A program made the position numbers and the translations under genes. Below, in pieces: positions 55,718-63,418 of a stretch of 64,000 nucleotides of DNA (position 1 is its first letter; the number at the start of each line of letters is the position of its first letter). The notes under the pieces were generated by a model, which was not told the DNA's origin, did no database searches, and saw only the letters and a program-made list of their open reading frames with translations. Source of the DNA: Chloroflexota bacterium (GTDB lineage Bacteria; Chloroflexota; Anaerolineae; Anaerolineales; Villigracilaceae); the NCBI GenBank assembly GCA_016234495.1, contig JACRBI010000007.1:1-64000 (forward strand), read 5' to 3'.

Positions 55718-56548
55718 ATGAATAAACTATTTTTTATTGTTTTACTTTTCCTCACATCCTGCGCAACATCCGCCTCTGCCAAAAATATTCTGCTTGTTTC
55801 CACAACATCCACACAGGATTCCGGCCTGCTTGACGCGCTGCTCCCGGCCTTTGAAGAAACGAGCGGGTATTCCGTTCAATTAATTTCAACCGGCTCCGGG
55901 CAGGCGCTCAAGATCGCAGAAGAAGGCAATGCCGATGTGATCCTGCTGCATTCGCCGTCTGCCGAAAAGGAGTTCATGGAACAAGGCTTCGGCATCGACC
56001 GCCGCCTCGTGATGCACAATGACTTTGTGATCGTTGGCCCTGCAAGTGACCCGGCCGGTACAAAGGGTCTGAGCCCCGTCAGCGCGTTTAAAAAAATCCA
56101 CGAGACGCAAGTCCCGTTCATCTCGCGCAGCGATGAGTCCGGTACGCACATCAAGGAGCTTGCACTGTGGAAAGCGGCCGCGCTCAACCCGGCGGGTCAA
56201 CCCTGGTATATCGAAACAGGCCAGGGTCAGGGCGCGACCTTGTCCATTGCAAATGAAAAGGATGGTTACGCCATCACGGATCGCGGCACATTTCTTGCAT
56301 ATCAAGCCAATATCGAATTGAAAATACTTGTTCAAAATGACAAAGATCTGCTGAACGTGTATCATGTGATCACAGTCAACCCTGAACAATGGCCGCAAGT
56401 CAATGTAGATGGCGCACGGGCTTTTGCCGATTTCATCACCTCCGCTCAAGGGCAGGAGATCATCCGCGAGTTTGGCGTGGATAAATACGGCCAGCCATTG
56501 TTTTACCCGGATGCCGATAAAACAGATTTGGAATTAGGGCTGCCTTGA
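55718..56548 (+). CDS. tupA: Tungstate-binding lipoprotein TupA, copy 2
   Basis: The 276-residue lipoprotein (FLTSCATS) has the same STTSTQDSGLLDALLPAFEE motif, GSGQALKIAEEGNADVILLHSPSAE, SRSDESGTHIKE and YIETGQGQGATLS. It is a paralogue of copy 1, clearly diverged, with a shorter N-terminus. The two may differ in affinity or in preference for tungstate versus molybdate (inference). Permease and ATPase genes follow after a 170-base repeat-containing gap. Confidence 0.93.
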   Translation: MNKLFFIVLLFLTSCATSASAKNILLVSTTSTQDSGLLDALLPAFEETSGYSVQLISTGSGQALKIAEEGNADVILLHSPSAEKEFMEQGFGIDRRLVMHNDFVIVGPASDPAGTKGLSPVSAFKKIHETQVPFISRSDESGTHIKELALWKAAALNPAGQPWYIETGQGQGATLSIANEKDGYAITDRGTFLAYQANIELKILVQNDKDLLNVYHVITVNPEQWPQVNVDGARAFADFITSAQGQEIIREFGVDKYGQPLFYPDADKTDLELGLP

Positions 56549-56584
56549 TTAAGTGAGAAATAGCTAAATGAATGAGCTAAGAAA

Positions 56585-56690
56585 ACCTTTCACCACTGAG
56601 ATCACAAAGTCCACAGAGTTTTTGCACAGCCCCCTGCAGAAGAGGTTTTCTCGGTGACCTCTGTGCGCTCTGTGGTTAAATCTTTTGGCA
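56585..56690. repeat. CACAGAG/CTCTGTG dispersed repeat
   Basis: Imperfect inverted repeat (ACCACTGAGATCACAAAG ... CTCTGTGCGCTCTGTGG), a relative of 37628-37712. It separates tupA copy 2 from tupB and has no gene. Confidence 0.5.
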
Positions 56691-56717
56691 AGTGCATAAG
56701 ATTAAAAGAGTTGAACC

Positions 56718-57371
56718 ATGCTTATTGATAACGAAATCTTTCAAATCACATTGCTCTCCCTGCAAGTCTCGGCGCTCGCGACTTTAATCAGCCTGCTGAT
56801 CGGCCTGCCGTTCGGCACCTGGCTGGCGCTGGGAAATTTTCGCGGAAGGTCGTTCATGCTGAGCATTGTCAATACCGGCATGGCGCTGCCGCCCGTGGTG
56901 GTGGGACTCGTCGTTGCCATCAGTCTGTGGCGCAGCGGTCCGCTGGGAGGGCTGAGATTAATTTACACGCCGGTGGCAATCATAATTGCGCAGACGATCA
57001 TCTCTGCGCCGGTGGTGATGGGGTTGACAGCCGCCGCGCTTGAGTCGCTTGACCCGCGCTTGCAGCAGCAACTTTTGGGATTGGGCGCATCGCGCCTGCA
57101 AATGATCTGGATGCTGTGGCGTGAGGCGCGTCTGCCGCTGTTGGCTGCGCTCATGGCAGGATTCGGCTCGGTCATTTCCGAGGTCGGCGCTTCGATGATG
57201 GTCGGCGGGAATATCCGCGGGCAAACGCGCGTGCTGACCACCGCCATTGTGCTTGAAACCAGCAAAGGCGAATTCGACAAGGCGCTGGCTCTCTCCGCCC
57301 TGCTGCTGACTCTCACCTACCTCATCAACCTCGCGCTGACCTTGATCCAGCAAAGGGGGCAGAAAAAATGA
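56718..57371 (+). CDS. tupB: Tungstate ABC transporter permease TupB
   Basis: The 217-residue integral membrane protein has five to six helices: LLSLQVSALATLISLLIGLP, then VVVGLVVAISLW. The permease loop GLGASRLQMIWMLWREARLPLLAALMAGFGSVISEVGASMMVGGN is typical of Tup/Wtp-type importers. It overlaps tupC by 4 bases (ATGA type). Together with TupA and TupC it imports tungstate for tungsten enzymes. Confidence 0.94.
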   Translation: MLIDNEIFQITLLSLQVSALATLISLLIGLPFGTWLALGNFRGRSFMLSIVNTGMALPPVVVGLVVAISLWRSGPLGGLRLIYTPVAIIIAQTIISAPVVMGLTAAALESLDPRLQQQLLGLGASRLQMIWMLWREARLPLLAALMAGFGSVISEVGASMMVGGNIRGQTRVLTTAIVLETSKGEFDKALALSALLLTLTYLINLALTLIQQRGQKK

Positions 57372-58087
57372 ACGAGTTAATTTCCATTCGCAATCTGCTC
57401 ATTCAACGCAACGAGCGCGACGCATTGAAGATCGCGTCGCTCGACATCCAGCGCGGCGAGACTCTCGCCATCGTCGGTCCGAACGGCGCGGGGAAAAGCA
57501 CATTTCTTCTTGCGCTGGCGCATCTCATCAAGCCCAAGCATGGCGAGATTCTTTTCAATGGAAAGCCCATCTCGCACATGAACGAACTCGAATACCGCCG
57601 CAAAATTTCCTTTGTCTTTCAAGACCCGCTGTTAATGGACATGACCGTCGGTCACAACATTGCGCTGGGGTTGAAGTTTCGCGGAACAGATAGGGATGAA
57701 ATGCGCGCGAGGGTTATTAGGTGGAGCAAAGCCATGGGCGTGGATTCCCTGCTCAGACGGCGGGCAGGTCAGTTGTCAGGCGGTGAAGCGCAGCGAGTCA
57801 GTTTGGCGCGGGCTTTTGTCCTCGATCCCGAATTGCTTTTGATGGATGAACCGTTCTCGGCTGTCGATCCCCCAACCCGCGCACAGCTGCTAAAAGATTT
57901 GTCTAATCTCCTGTCGCACGATCATCGCACGACCATCATCGTGACGCATAATCTAACCGAAGCTGCGCAGATCGGAAATCGAATCGCAGTCATCGTCCAT
58001 GGCGAGTTGAAACAGGTTGGAACGCCAAAGGAAATTAAGGCAAAACCCGCTGATCAAAGCGTGAAGGATTTTTTGAGGGAATTGTGA
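57368..58087 (+). CDS. tupC: Tungstate ABC transporter ATPase TupC
   Basis: The 239-residue ATPase has Walker A VGPNGAGKST, Q-loop VFQDPLL, signature LSGGEAQRVSLARAF, Walker B LLLMDEPF and the H-loop VTHNLTEA. No C-terminal molybdate-binding TOBE domain is present, as usual for TupC. It ends the tungstate operon. A dispersed repeat begins almost directly after the stop. Confidence 0.95.
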   Translation: MNELISIRNLLIQRNERDALKIASLDIQRGETLAIVGPNGAGKSTFLLALAHLIKPKHGEILFNGKPISHMNELEYRRKISFVFQDPLLMDMTVGHNIALGLKFRGTDRDEMRARVIRWSKAMGVDSLLRRRAGQLSGGEAQRVSLARAFVLDPELLLMDEPFSAVDPPTRAQLLKDLSNLLSHDHRTTIIVTHNLTEAAQIGNRIAVIVHGELKQVGTPKEIKAKPADQSVKDFLREL

Positions 58088-58089
58088 TG

Positions 58090-58180
58090 TCGTTGCGAGA
58101 CGGTGCTCTTCCGCCGAAGCAACCTCATTGTTGGGAGATTGCCTCGGCACAAGAACAAGAACGTGCCTCGCAATGACGCC
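58090..58180. repeat. Dispersed repeat after tupC
   Basis: TCGTTGCGAGACGGTGCTC ... GGAGATTGCCTCGGCAC ... CCTCGCAATGACGCC, a relative of 35818-35990. It lies between convergent genes; the remaining sequence to 58278 shows no gene. Confidence 0.55.
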
Positions 58181-58278
58181 TGCCTTTTAACGGCATACGC
58201 CGCGTTCTCACGCGGCGCAGCCAAAAGACCAACTCAGAGGGAGGAGAGAGTTTGGAAGAGCAACTTTTGGTCGCTCAA

Positions 58279-58497
58279 TTACACAGGGTCAAGGTCAGGG
58301 TTCGTTCCGCACAGGGCGCAGGCTGCTTTATCCAGCATGTTGCATTCGATGGCGTTCGAGCAGCGGTGCGCGATAATTCTAGGCGGCTGGTCTGGCAGGT
58401 TTTCAGCAGGGTACACGACCTCGTTCTCAATCGCGATTTCGTGGCCGACATGCTCGCAGTACTTGATCTTTTCAACTTTCCAAATCTTTTCTGCCAT
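58279..58497 (-). CDS. Small Cys-rich, probably zinc-binding protein
   Basis: The ATG at 58497, with AGGAGG 5 bases upstream, gives a 72-residue protein starting MAEKIWKVEKIKYCEHVGHEIAIENEV. Four Cys and several His (YCEHVGH, HRCSNAIEC, KAACALCG) suggest a zinc ribbon-like fold. No signal or membrane segment. It stands alone between the tungstate operon and the sugar dehydrogenase gene. Function unknown. Confidence 0.7.
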   Translation of the reverse strand: MAEKIWKVEKIKYCEHVGHEIAIENEVVYPAENLPDQPPRIIAHRCSNAIECNMLDKAACALCGTNPDLDPV

Positions 58498-58615
58498 CAC
58501 TGCCTCCTGACTAACAATAATGCTCGAAGTTTATAGCCAAAACAGGATTCAGACTAGTGACAGGCGTCACAAACTGGCCTGACAAACTGCATATTTAGGA
58601 TGTGATATATCCTTA

Positions 58616-59854
58616 TTATTTTGTAAGGTGATAGACGCTGCCATCGTCACTCGCGAAATAGATTTCGCCGGAGTCATCTTGACCGAAGGTCGTGATTGTC
58701 GATCCCGTTTCAAACATAACCTGGGACTGCCACTGACCATTGGAGTGAATCAGCCCCCAAATTTTTCCCGAGCAATAGTCGCCGTACAGATAGATTCCGT
58801 TCCACTCGGGCATTGCGCCGCGATAAACATATCCGCCGGTGACGGAGCAGCCGCCTTCGCTGTGACTGTATTCTGCCACAGGCAGGAACATGCCGGGCTG
58901 CAAATTACCATCGTAATTGTGATTGCCTTCCATGACAGACCAGCCGAAGTTTGCGCCGCCTTGTGAACCGGCAGGCAGGAAATCTATCTCCTCCCACTCG
59001 CCCTGCCCCACATCGCCGATGTACAAGTCGCCGGTGAGATGGTCAAAGGAAATGCGCCAGGGGTTGCGAAGTCCGTAAGCCCAGACTTCACTGCCAAATG
59101 GATTGTCCGGCGGAATTCGGTACACATTCGGGTCATTGAAATCATTGACATCCAGCCGCAGGATCTTCCCCAAAAGTGAGTTGACATTTTGTCCGTTTCC
59201 GTGCGGGTCGCCGGCAAAACCGCCATCGCCGAGGCCGGCATAAAGATATCCATCAGGGCCGAAGGCCAACGCCCCGCCATTATGATTCGGATACGGCTGT
59301 TGAATGTTTAACAGCACGGTCTCGCTCATTGGGTTGGCGAAGTTGTCCCACAAAAAGCGCGAGATCACCGTGTTTCCGTTTTTATCGGTGTAGTTGACGA
59401 ATAACATGCCCGCTTCGGGCTGAGGATAAAACGCAAGGCCGAGCAGTCCCTGTTCGTTGCCACCGCTTCCCACGCGGTCTGTGATGTCGAGGAAGGGCTG
59501 GTCGAGCAGTTGTCCGTTTTCGATGATGCGGATGACCCCGTACTTTTCAATAACGAACAACCTGCCAGTGCCGTCGTGGGCGGGCTGAATATCTACCGGG
59601 CGATTAAGTCCGCTGGCGATCAATGTCCATTGGTAGTTGTTTGGGTCGGGGAATGTACTTGGGACAGGAGTTGCTGTTTTAGAAGGAATTGGCGGGACGG
59701 GGGCGGTATCCGGCGCGGGCGGCGACGCTTCGCGTGTTTGGGTCGCAGAGACAACTGTCGGCGGAGGGAGAGGCGTGATGGTTGGAGAAACAGACTCTGC
59801 CAATCCTCCACAGGCAAGAATTGGCAGAGTCAATAAAATCAGAAGTCGTTTCAT
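58616..59854 (-). CDS. PQQ-dependent sugar dehydrogenase-like lipoprotein
   Basis: The 412-residue lipoprotein (LPILACGG, Cys about 15) has a Ser/Thr/Pro linker (20-70) and a six-bladed glucose/sorbosone dehydrogenase domain (75-410): GLNRPVDIQPAHDGTGRLFVIEKYGVI, GNEQGLLGLAFYP, YPNHNGGALAFGPDGYLYAGLGDGG, YGLRNPWRISFD and GANFGWSVMEG. Such enzymes oxidise aldose sugars with PQQ. Catalytic His of NHNGG is present. It overlaps the YkvA gene upstream (TAATG). Confidence 0.9.
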   Translation of the reverse strand: MKRLLILLTLPILACGGLAESVSPTITPLPPPTVVSATQTREASPPAPDTAPVPPIPSKTATPVPSTFPDPNNYQWTLIASGLNRPVDIQPAHDGTGRLFVIEKYGVIRIIENGQLLDQPFLDITDRVGSGGNEQGLLGLAFYPQPEAGMLFVNYTDKNGNTVISRFLWDNFANPMSETVLLNIQQPYPNHNGGALAFGPDGYLYAGLGDGGFAGDPHGNGQNVNSLLGKILRLDVNDFNDPNVYRIPPDNPFGSEVWAYGLRNPWRISFDHLTGDLYIGDVGQGEWEEIDFLPAGSQGGANFGWSVMEGNHNYDGNLQPGMFLPVAEYSHSEGGCSVTGGYVYRGAMPEWNGIYLYGDYCSGKIWGLIHSNGQWQSQVMFETGSTITTFGQDDSGEIYFASDDGSVYHLTK

Positions 59855-60228
59855 TATGATTGTTTATCGCTCACATCAGTAGCTTCCACATCCACAACTT
59901 CATCCTGCGCATTCACGTTCATGTTGCCGGCGATTTCTTTCAGGTGTTCCTGAACCACCGCAGGCGGACATAACTCAGTGAAGACATACGAACCGAGCCA
60001 GAGGATTGCGGCATCATCGAGCGCGCCGATGACGGGCAGCGCAACACCGGGCAGAATATCCACTGGCGAAAAAAGATAGATCATCGCGCCGATGGGAATC
60101 AACTTGGCAAAAATATTCACGCGCGAATCACCCATAAGACGAAATATTAGTTTGAGATGGTTAATTGTTTCATGCACCACTCCGCTTTTCTGGCCTATGG
60201 TAAGAGTAGTTGGTTTCTTTTCATCCAT
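59852..60228 (-). CDS. YkvA/DUF1232 family membrane protein
   Basis: From the ATG at 60228 (GGAG 6 bases upstream) the product has about 124 residues. The conserved core is AKLIPIGAMIYLFSPVDILPGVALPVIGALDDAAILWLG, the DUF1232 signature (SP.D..P......G..DD), with two membrane-associated helices. The C-terminal tail is acidic. Function unknown. The stop overlaps the ATG of the sugar dehydrogenase gene, so the two are translationally coupled. Confidence 0.85.
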
Positions 60229-60328
60229 TTGAATCTCCTTATGAATATTTGTATTATATGCGATTTGCTCGTATCTACGCATTCCGACAGCAGAGCGTCG
60301 CGTATGCCTGTTGGTGTAAAATCACGCC

Positions 60329-60796
60329 ATGCCTTATTTGATCGATGGACATAACCTGATTCCAAAAGTTGGATTGCGGCTCGACGCGCCCGACGATGAA
60401 TTGCAGTTGGTAAAATTCTTGCAGGAATTCGCGCGTCTTAAACGCCAGCAGGTGGAAGTGTATTTTGACGGCGCGCCGATCGGTCAGGCTGGGACCCGAA
60501 AGCTGGGCACCGTCCGAGCGCATTTTATTCGGCTGGGGCAAAGCGCCGACAGCGCCATCCGCGCGCGACTGATCCGCATGGAGCAGGACGCAAAAAAATG
60601 GATTGTCGTTTCATCTGACCATGAAGTTCAAAACGCGGCGCGTGCCGTCGGCGCTCAGTTTATGACTTCGGAAGAGTTCGTAAAATTTTTGCGCGAGGCA
60701 TTGACCTCTGCACCCAAAGAACCCCGGGGCGACAAGAAACTTTCACCCGCCGAAGTGGACGAGTGGCTGAAAGTCTTTCGTGAAAAACGGCGCTAA
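60329..60796 (+). CDS. NYN-domain RNase-like protein (YacP family)
   Basis: A 155-residue protein beginning MPYLIDGHNLIPKVGL, the NYN/YacP start with its catalytic Asp. Further motifs are VYFDGAP, HFIRLGQSADSAIRARL and VVSSDHEVQNAARAVG, which supply the remaining acidic residues of a PIN-like nuclease. Relatives cut structured RNA (Rae1 in Bacillus is a ribosome-associated member). The end is basic and may bind RNA. The gene stands alone. Confidence 0.88.
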   Translation: MPYLIDGHNLIPKVGLRLDAPDDELQLVKFLQEFARLKRQQVEVYFDGAPIGQAGTRKLGTVRAHFIRLGQSADSAIRARLIRMEQDAKKWIVVSSDHEVQNAARAVGAQFMTSEEFVKFLREALTSAPKEPRGDKKLSPAEVDEWLKVFREKRR

Positions 60797-60850
60797 TTAC
60801 GATAAATTCACTCCAAATTCTAATCCTATTTTAATGTTATTCGGACTATT

Positions 60851-61007
60851 CAGGTGTATATTCTAGCCATCGACACCTGCCCTCCCCTTTATTGGTATCT
60901 AGGTGTCAACCCGCCGCTTGATTAGCATGCCCCCCCCATGCTGACAAGCGGCGGAACCTTTCCCCTCCTGCCTCCCCCAAATCCCACGAACATGGATTTG
61001 GGGGAGG
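60851..61007 (+). ncRNA. Cluster of three hairpins, possible small RNA or leader
   Basis: Hairpin 1: CAGGTGT/ACACCTG (60851-60857 with 60873-60879). Hairpin 2: CCGCCGCTTG/CAAGCGGCGG (60911-60920 with 60945-60954) with an inner AGCATG/CATGCT stem and C-rich loop. Hairpin 3: a perfect 14-bp stem (60971-60984 with 60994-61007). They fill the space between the NYN gene and the deacetylase gene. Hairpin 3 lacks a T-run on the plus strand. No match to a known family that I recall. Confidence 0.4.
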
Positions 61008-61032
61008 TTGCTTTCAGGGCTATAATTTAAAC

Positions 61033-62040
61033 ATGAGCACTGCATTTGCCTTTGTCCCATCTCGGACGCACAAATTTCCAGATCACCCCGAAAGGTCGGG
61101 GCGGTTGGATGCGCTCGAGCCCATGCTCGCTTCCTTTGACGCTGAAAAAATCGAAGCGGTGCAAGCAACCTTTGAAGAGGTTGCTCGCGCGCATCATCCA
61201 AAAATGATTCGCGCAATTGAGGAAGTCTGCCAAGACGGACCTGGCATCATTGACCACGCCCCCACTTTCATTACTAAAACATCCTACGAAGATGCGCTGC
61301 TCGCGGCGGGCGGTGTGATTGCTTGCACGCGCGCGGTGCTTCACGGTGATGCGCAGAACGCCTTCTCCATTGTCCGCCCGCCGGGGCATCACGCCGAACC
61401 CGATCGTGCAATGGGATTTTGCATCTTCAACAACATCGCCATCGGTGCGCGTAACGCACTGGAACATGGAATGCAGCGCGTGATGGTCATTGATTACGAC
61501 GCGCATCACGGCAACGGAACTCAAGCCGCATTCCTTCACGAAGATAGAGTCGGATTTATCTCGAGTCATCAATGGGGAATTTATCCCGGCACAGGTTGGA
61601 TCACAGATGCGCCTCATGCAAAGGGACGGCTGGTCAATGTACCCTTGCATGAGTTTGCAGGCGATGGAACTTTCGCGCGCATTGCCGATGAAATCTTTCA
61701 GCCGCTGGTTGAGTCATTCCGTCCACAGATGCTGTTAATTTCGGCGGGCTTCGACGCGCATTGGAATGACCCGCTCACATCGCTGGGGTTGTCCACGCGC
61801 GGATATTATGAGATGTCGAAAAAACTGGTTGGGATCGCGGATGAATACTGCGGCGGAAAAATTGTCTTTGTGCTTGAAGGCGGCTACGACCCGCACAACG
61901 TCGCCAACGGGGCGGGAGCTGTCTTCGACGCATTGACCCACTCACAGTTAAGTCACGACCCGAACGACCCGTCGCCGTATACCGATGTGGATCACGAATC
62001 CCGCATCGCTGAAATTTTAAAATGGCAGGGCATCCCGTAG
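61033..62040 (+). CDS. Histone deacetylase-family (AcuC/acetylpolyamine amidohydrolase-like) protein
   Basis: The 335-residue enzyme has the class II HDAC core: HPERSGRLDAL, IVRPPGHHAEPDRAMGFCIFNNIAIGA (catalytic His pair), VIDYDAHHGNGTQ (zinc Asp and His), SSHQWGIYPGTG, LISAGFDAHWNDPL (zinc Asp) and LEGGYD. It removes acetyl groups from lysine or polyamines by a zinc mechanism; the substrate in this cell is unknown. Full length, no signal. Confidence 0.94.
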   Translation: MSTAFAFVPSRTHKFPDHPERSGRLDALEPMLASFDAEKIEAVQATFEEVARAHHPKMIRAIEEVCQDGPGIIDHAPTFITKTSYEDALLAAGGVIACTRAVLHGDAQNAFSIVRPPGHHAEPDRAMGFCIFNNIAIGARNALEHGMQRVMVIDYDAHHGNGTQAAFLHEDRVGFISSHQWGIYPGTGWITDAPHAKGRLVNVPLHEFAGDGTFARIADEIFQPLVESFRPQMLLISAGFDAHWNDPLTSLGLSTRGYYEMSKKLVGIADEYCGGKIVFVLEGGYDPHNVANGAGAVFDALTHSQLSHDPNDPSPYTDVDHESRIAEILKWQGIP

Positions 62041-62081
62041 TAAAATCCGAGGGATGACACTCAGAATCAAAGGAGCGCGAG

Positions 62082-63155
62082 ATGAATAGAAAAGAGAGCA
62101 AGGGTTTTGTTCAACTTGAATGGATCTGCCCGAGTTGCGATGGGCGCAACCCCGGGCCGGTGAAGACCTGTTCGCAATGCGGCGCACCGCAGCCGGACAA
62201 TGTGCAATTCCATCGCGCGGCCGATGAAAAGTTAGTGACTGATGAAAAGTCAGTTGCGGCGGCGAAGGCTGGCGCAGACATCCACTGCGGATTTTGCGGG
62301 ACGCGCAACCCGGGCAATGCGGCGACCTGCTCGCAATGCGGCGCGGATTTGAAGGAAGGCAAGGCGCGCGCGGCGGGACAGGTTTTGCAGGCGGCTCCCT
62401 CTGCGCCGAAAGTTGTGACCTGCACGAATTGCGGGGCTGAAAACCCGGGCACAGAGCGCATGTGCGCAAAGTGCGGTTCGCCATTACCAAAAGCAGCCGC
62501 GCCTGTTCAAGCGGCGGCTCCGCGGCCGGTGCAAACTCAACAAGCCCCGGCAGCATCTGCGAATGCACCAACGAAAAAAGTTAACTGGCTGATGTTCGGC
62601 GGCATTGCCGCGTTATTGTTAGTCTGCTGTGTCGCGGCCATATTCATCTTTGCTGTTCCATCAAAATCTGTGACCGGGACCGTGACCGACGTGCAATGGC
62701 AGACATCCGTGCCGGTGCAGGAGATTCAGGCGGTCAACCATACGAACGAAAGCGGCAACCCGCCTTCGGATGCTTACAACGTGTCCTGCCACGATGAATC
62801 AAAGGAAGTATGCGAAGAGAAGACCATCGACAAAGGCAACGGCTTCGCGGAAGTGGTACAGGAATGTCACACAGAGACCACTCAATATTGCGATTACACC
62901 GTGGATGAATGGAACACGATCCAGACCTACACGTTGAGCGGCAATGACCTCTTCCCTGTTTATGAAAGCCCGAACCTTTCAAGCGACCAGCGCACAGGCA
63001 CATCCTCGGAGACTTTCCACGTCTTCTTCAGCACTGACGATGGGCAGGTGACCTACGAGCCGGGTTCAGTATCTGACTTTCAGCAGTTTGAAATTGGAAG
63101 CCAGTGGACGATCAAGTTAAATGCGGTGGGCGGGGTGGTGAGTGTGGAAAGGTAA
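62082..63155 (+). CDS. Zinc-ribbon membrane protein
   Basis: The 357-residue protein has three zinc-ribbon-like modules at the start: CPSCDGRNPGPVKTCSQCG, CGFCGTRNPGNAATCSQCG and CTNCGAENPGTERMCAKCG, about residues 15-130. An Ala/Pro linker (130-165), one membrane helix (167-190) and an external C-terminal domain with four Cys (CHDESKEVCEE, CHTETTQYCDY) follow. Ribbons would be inside and the C-terminal domain outside. Role unknown; a stress- or envelope-related adaptor is possible. Confidence 0.8.
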   Translation: MNRKESKGFVQLEWICPSCDGRNPGPVKTCSQCGAPQPDNVQFHRAADEKLVTDEKSVAAAKAGADIHCGFCGTRNPGNAATCSQCGADLKEGKARAAGQVLQAAPSAPKVVTCTNCGAENPGTERMCAKCGSPLPKAAAPVQAAAPRPVQTQQAPAASANAPTKKVNWLMFGGIAALLLVCCVAAIFIFAVPSKSVTGTVTDVQWQTSVPVQEIQAVNHTNESGNPPSDAYNVSCHDESKEVCEEKTIDKGNGFAEVVQECHTETTQYCDYTVDEWNTIQTYTLSGNDLFPVYESPNLSSDQRTGTSSETFHVFFSTDDGQVTYEPGSVSDFQQFEIGSQWTIKLNAVGGVVSVER

Positions 63156-63186
63156 CAAGTTGAAAGTTTGAAGGTTTGAAGGTTGA

Positions 63187-63216
63187 AAACTCCTGAGCAA
63201 TCGGGAGTTTTTTATT
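63187..63216 (+). terminator. Terminator after the zinc-ribbon gene
   Basis: A 10-bp stem (AAACTCCTGA, 63187-63196, with 63201-63210), GCAA loop and a T-rich tail, about 30 bases after the stop. Confidence 0.8.
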
Positions 63217-63234
63217 TGGTTCTCTGGGAATTGC

Positions 63235-63345
63235 TGTGACGCTTCGCGTTGTACACGGACGCTTCGCGCACGGACGACACGGAAAAACCTTTAAAATCTG
63301 CTTTTTTTCTCCGTGCTTTCCGTGAATTCCGTGTACCCAGAAGGG
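63235..63345. repeat. CACGGA/CCGTG dispersed repeat
   Basis: Contains GTACACGGACGCTTCGCG and the matching CCGTGAATTCCGTGTAC. Relative of 5725-5812. Fills the gap before the flavoprotein gene. Confidence 0.55.
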
Positions 63346-63418
63346 TTAATCACGGCAATTCCTAATGATCCTTTTATTTACGGAGTCGAAAGTCTCCACA
63401 TCCATTTATAATCAATTT

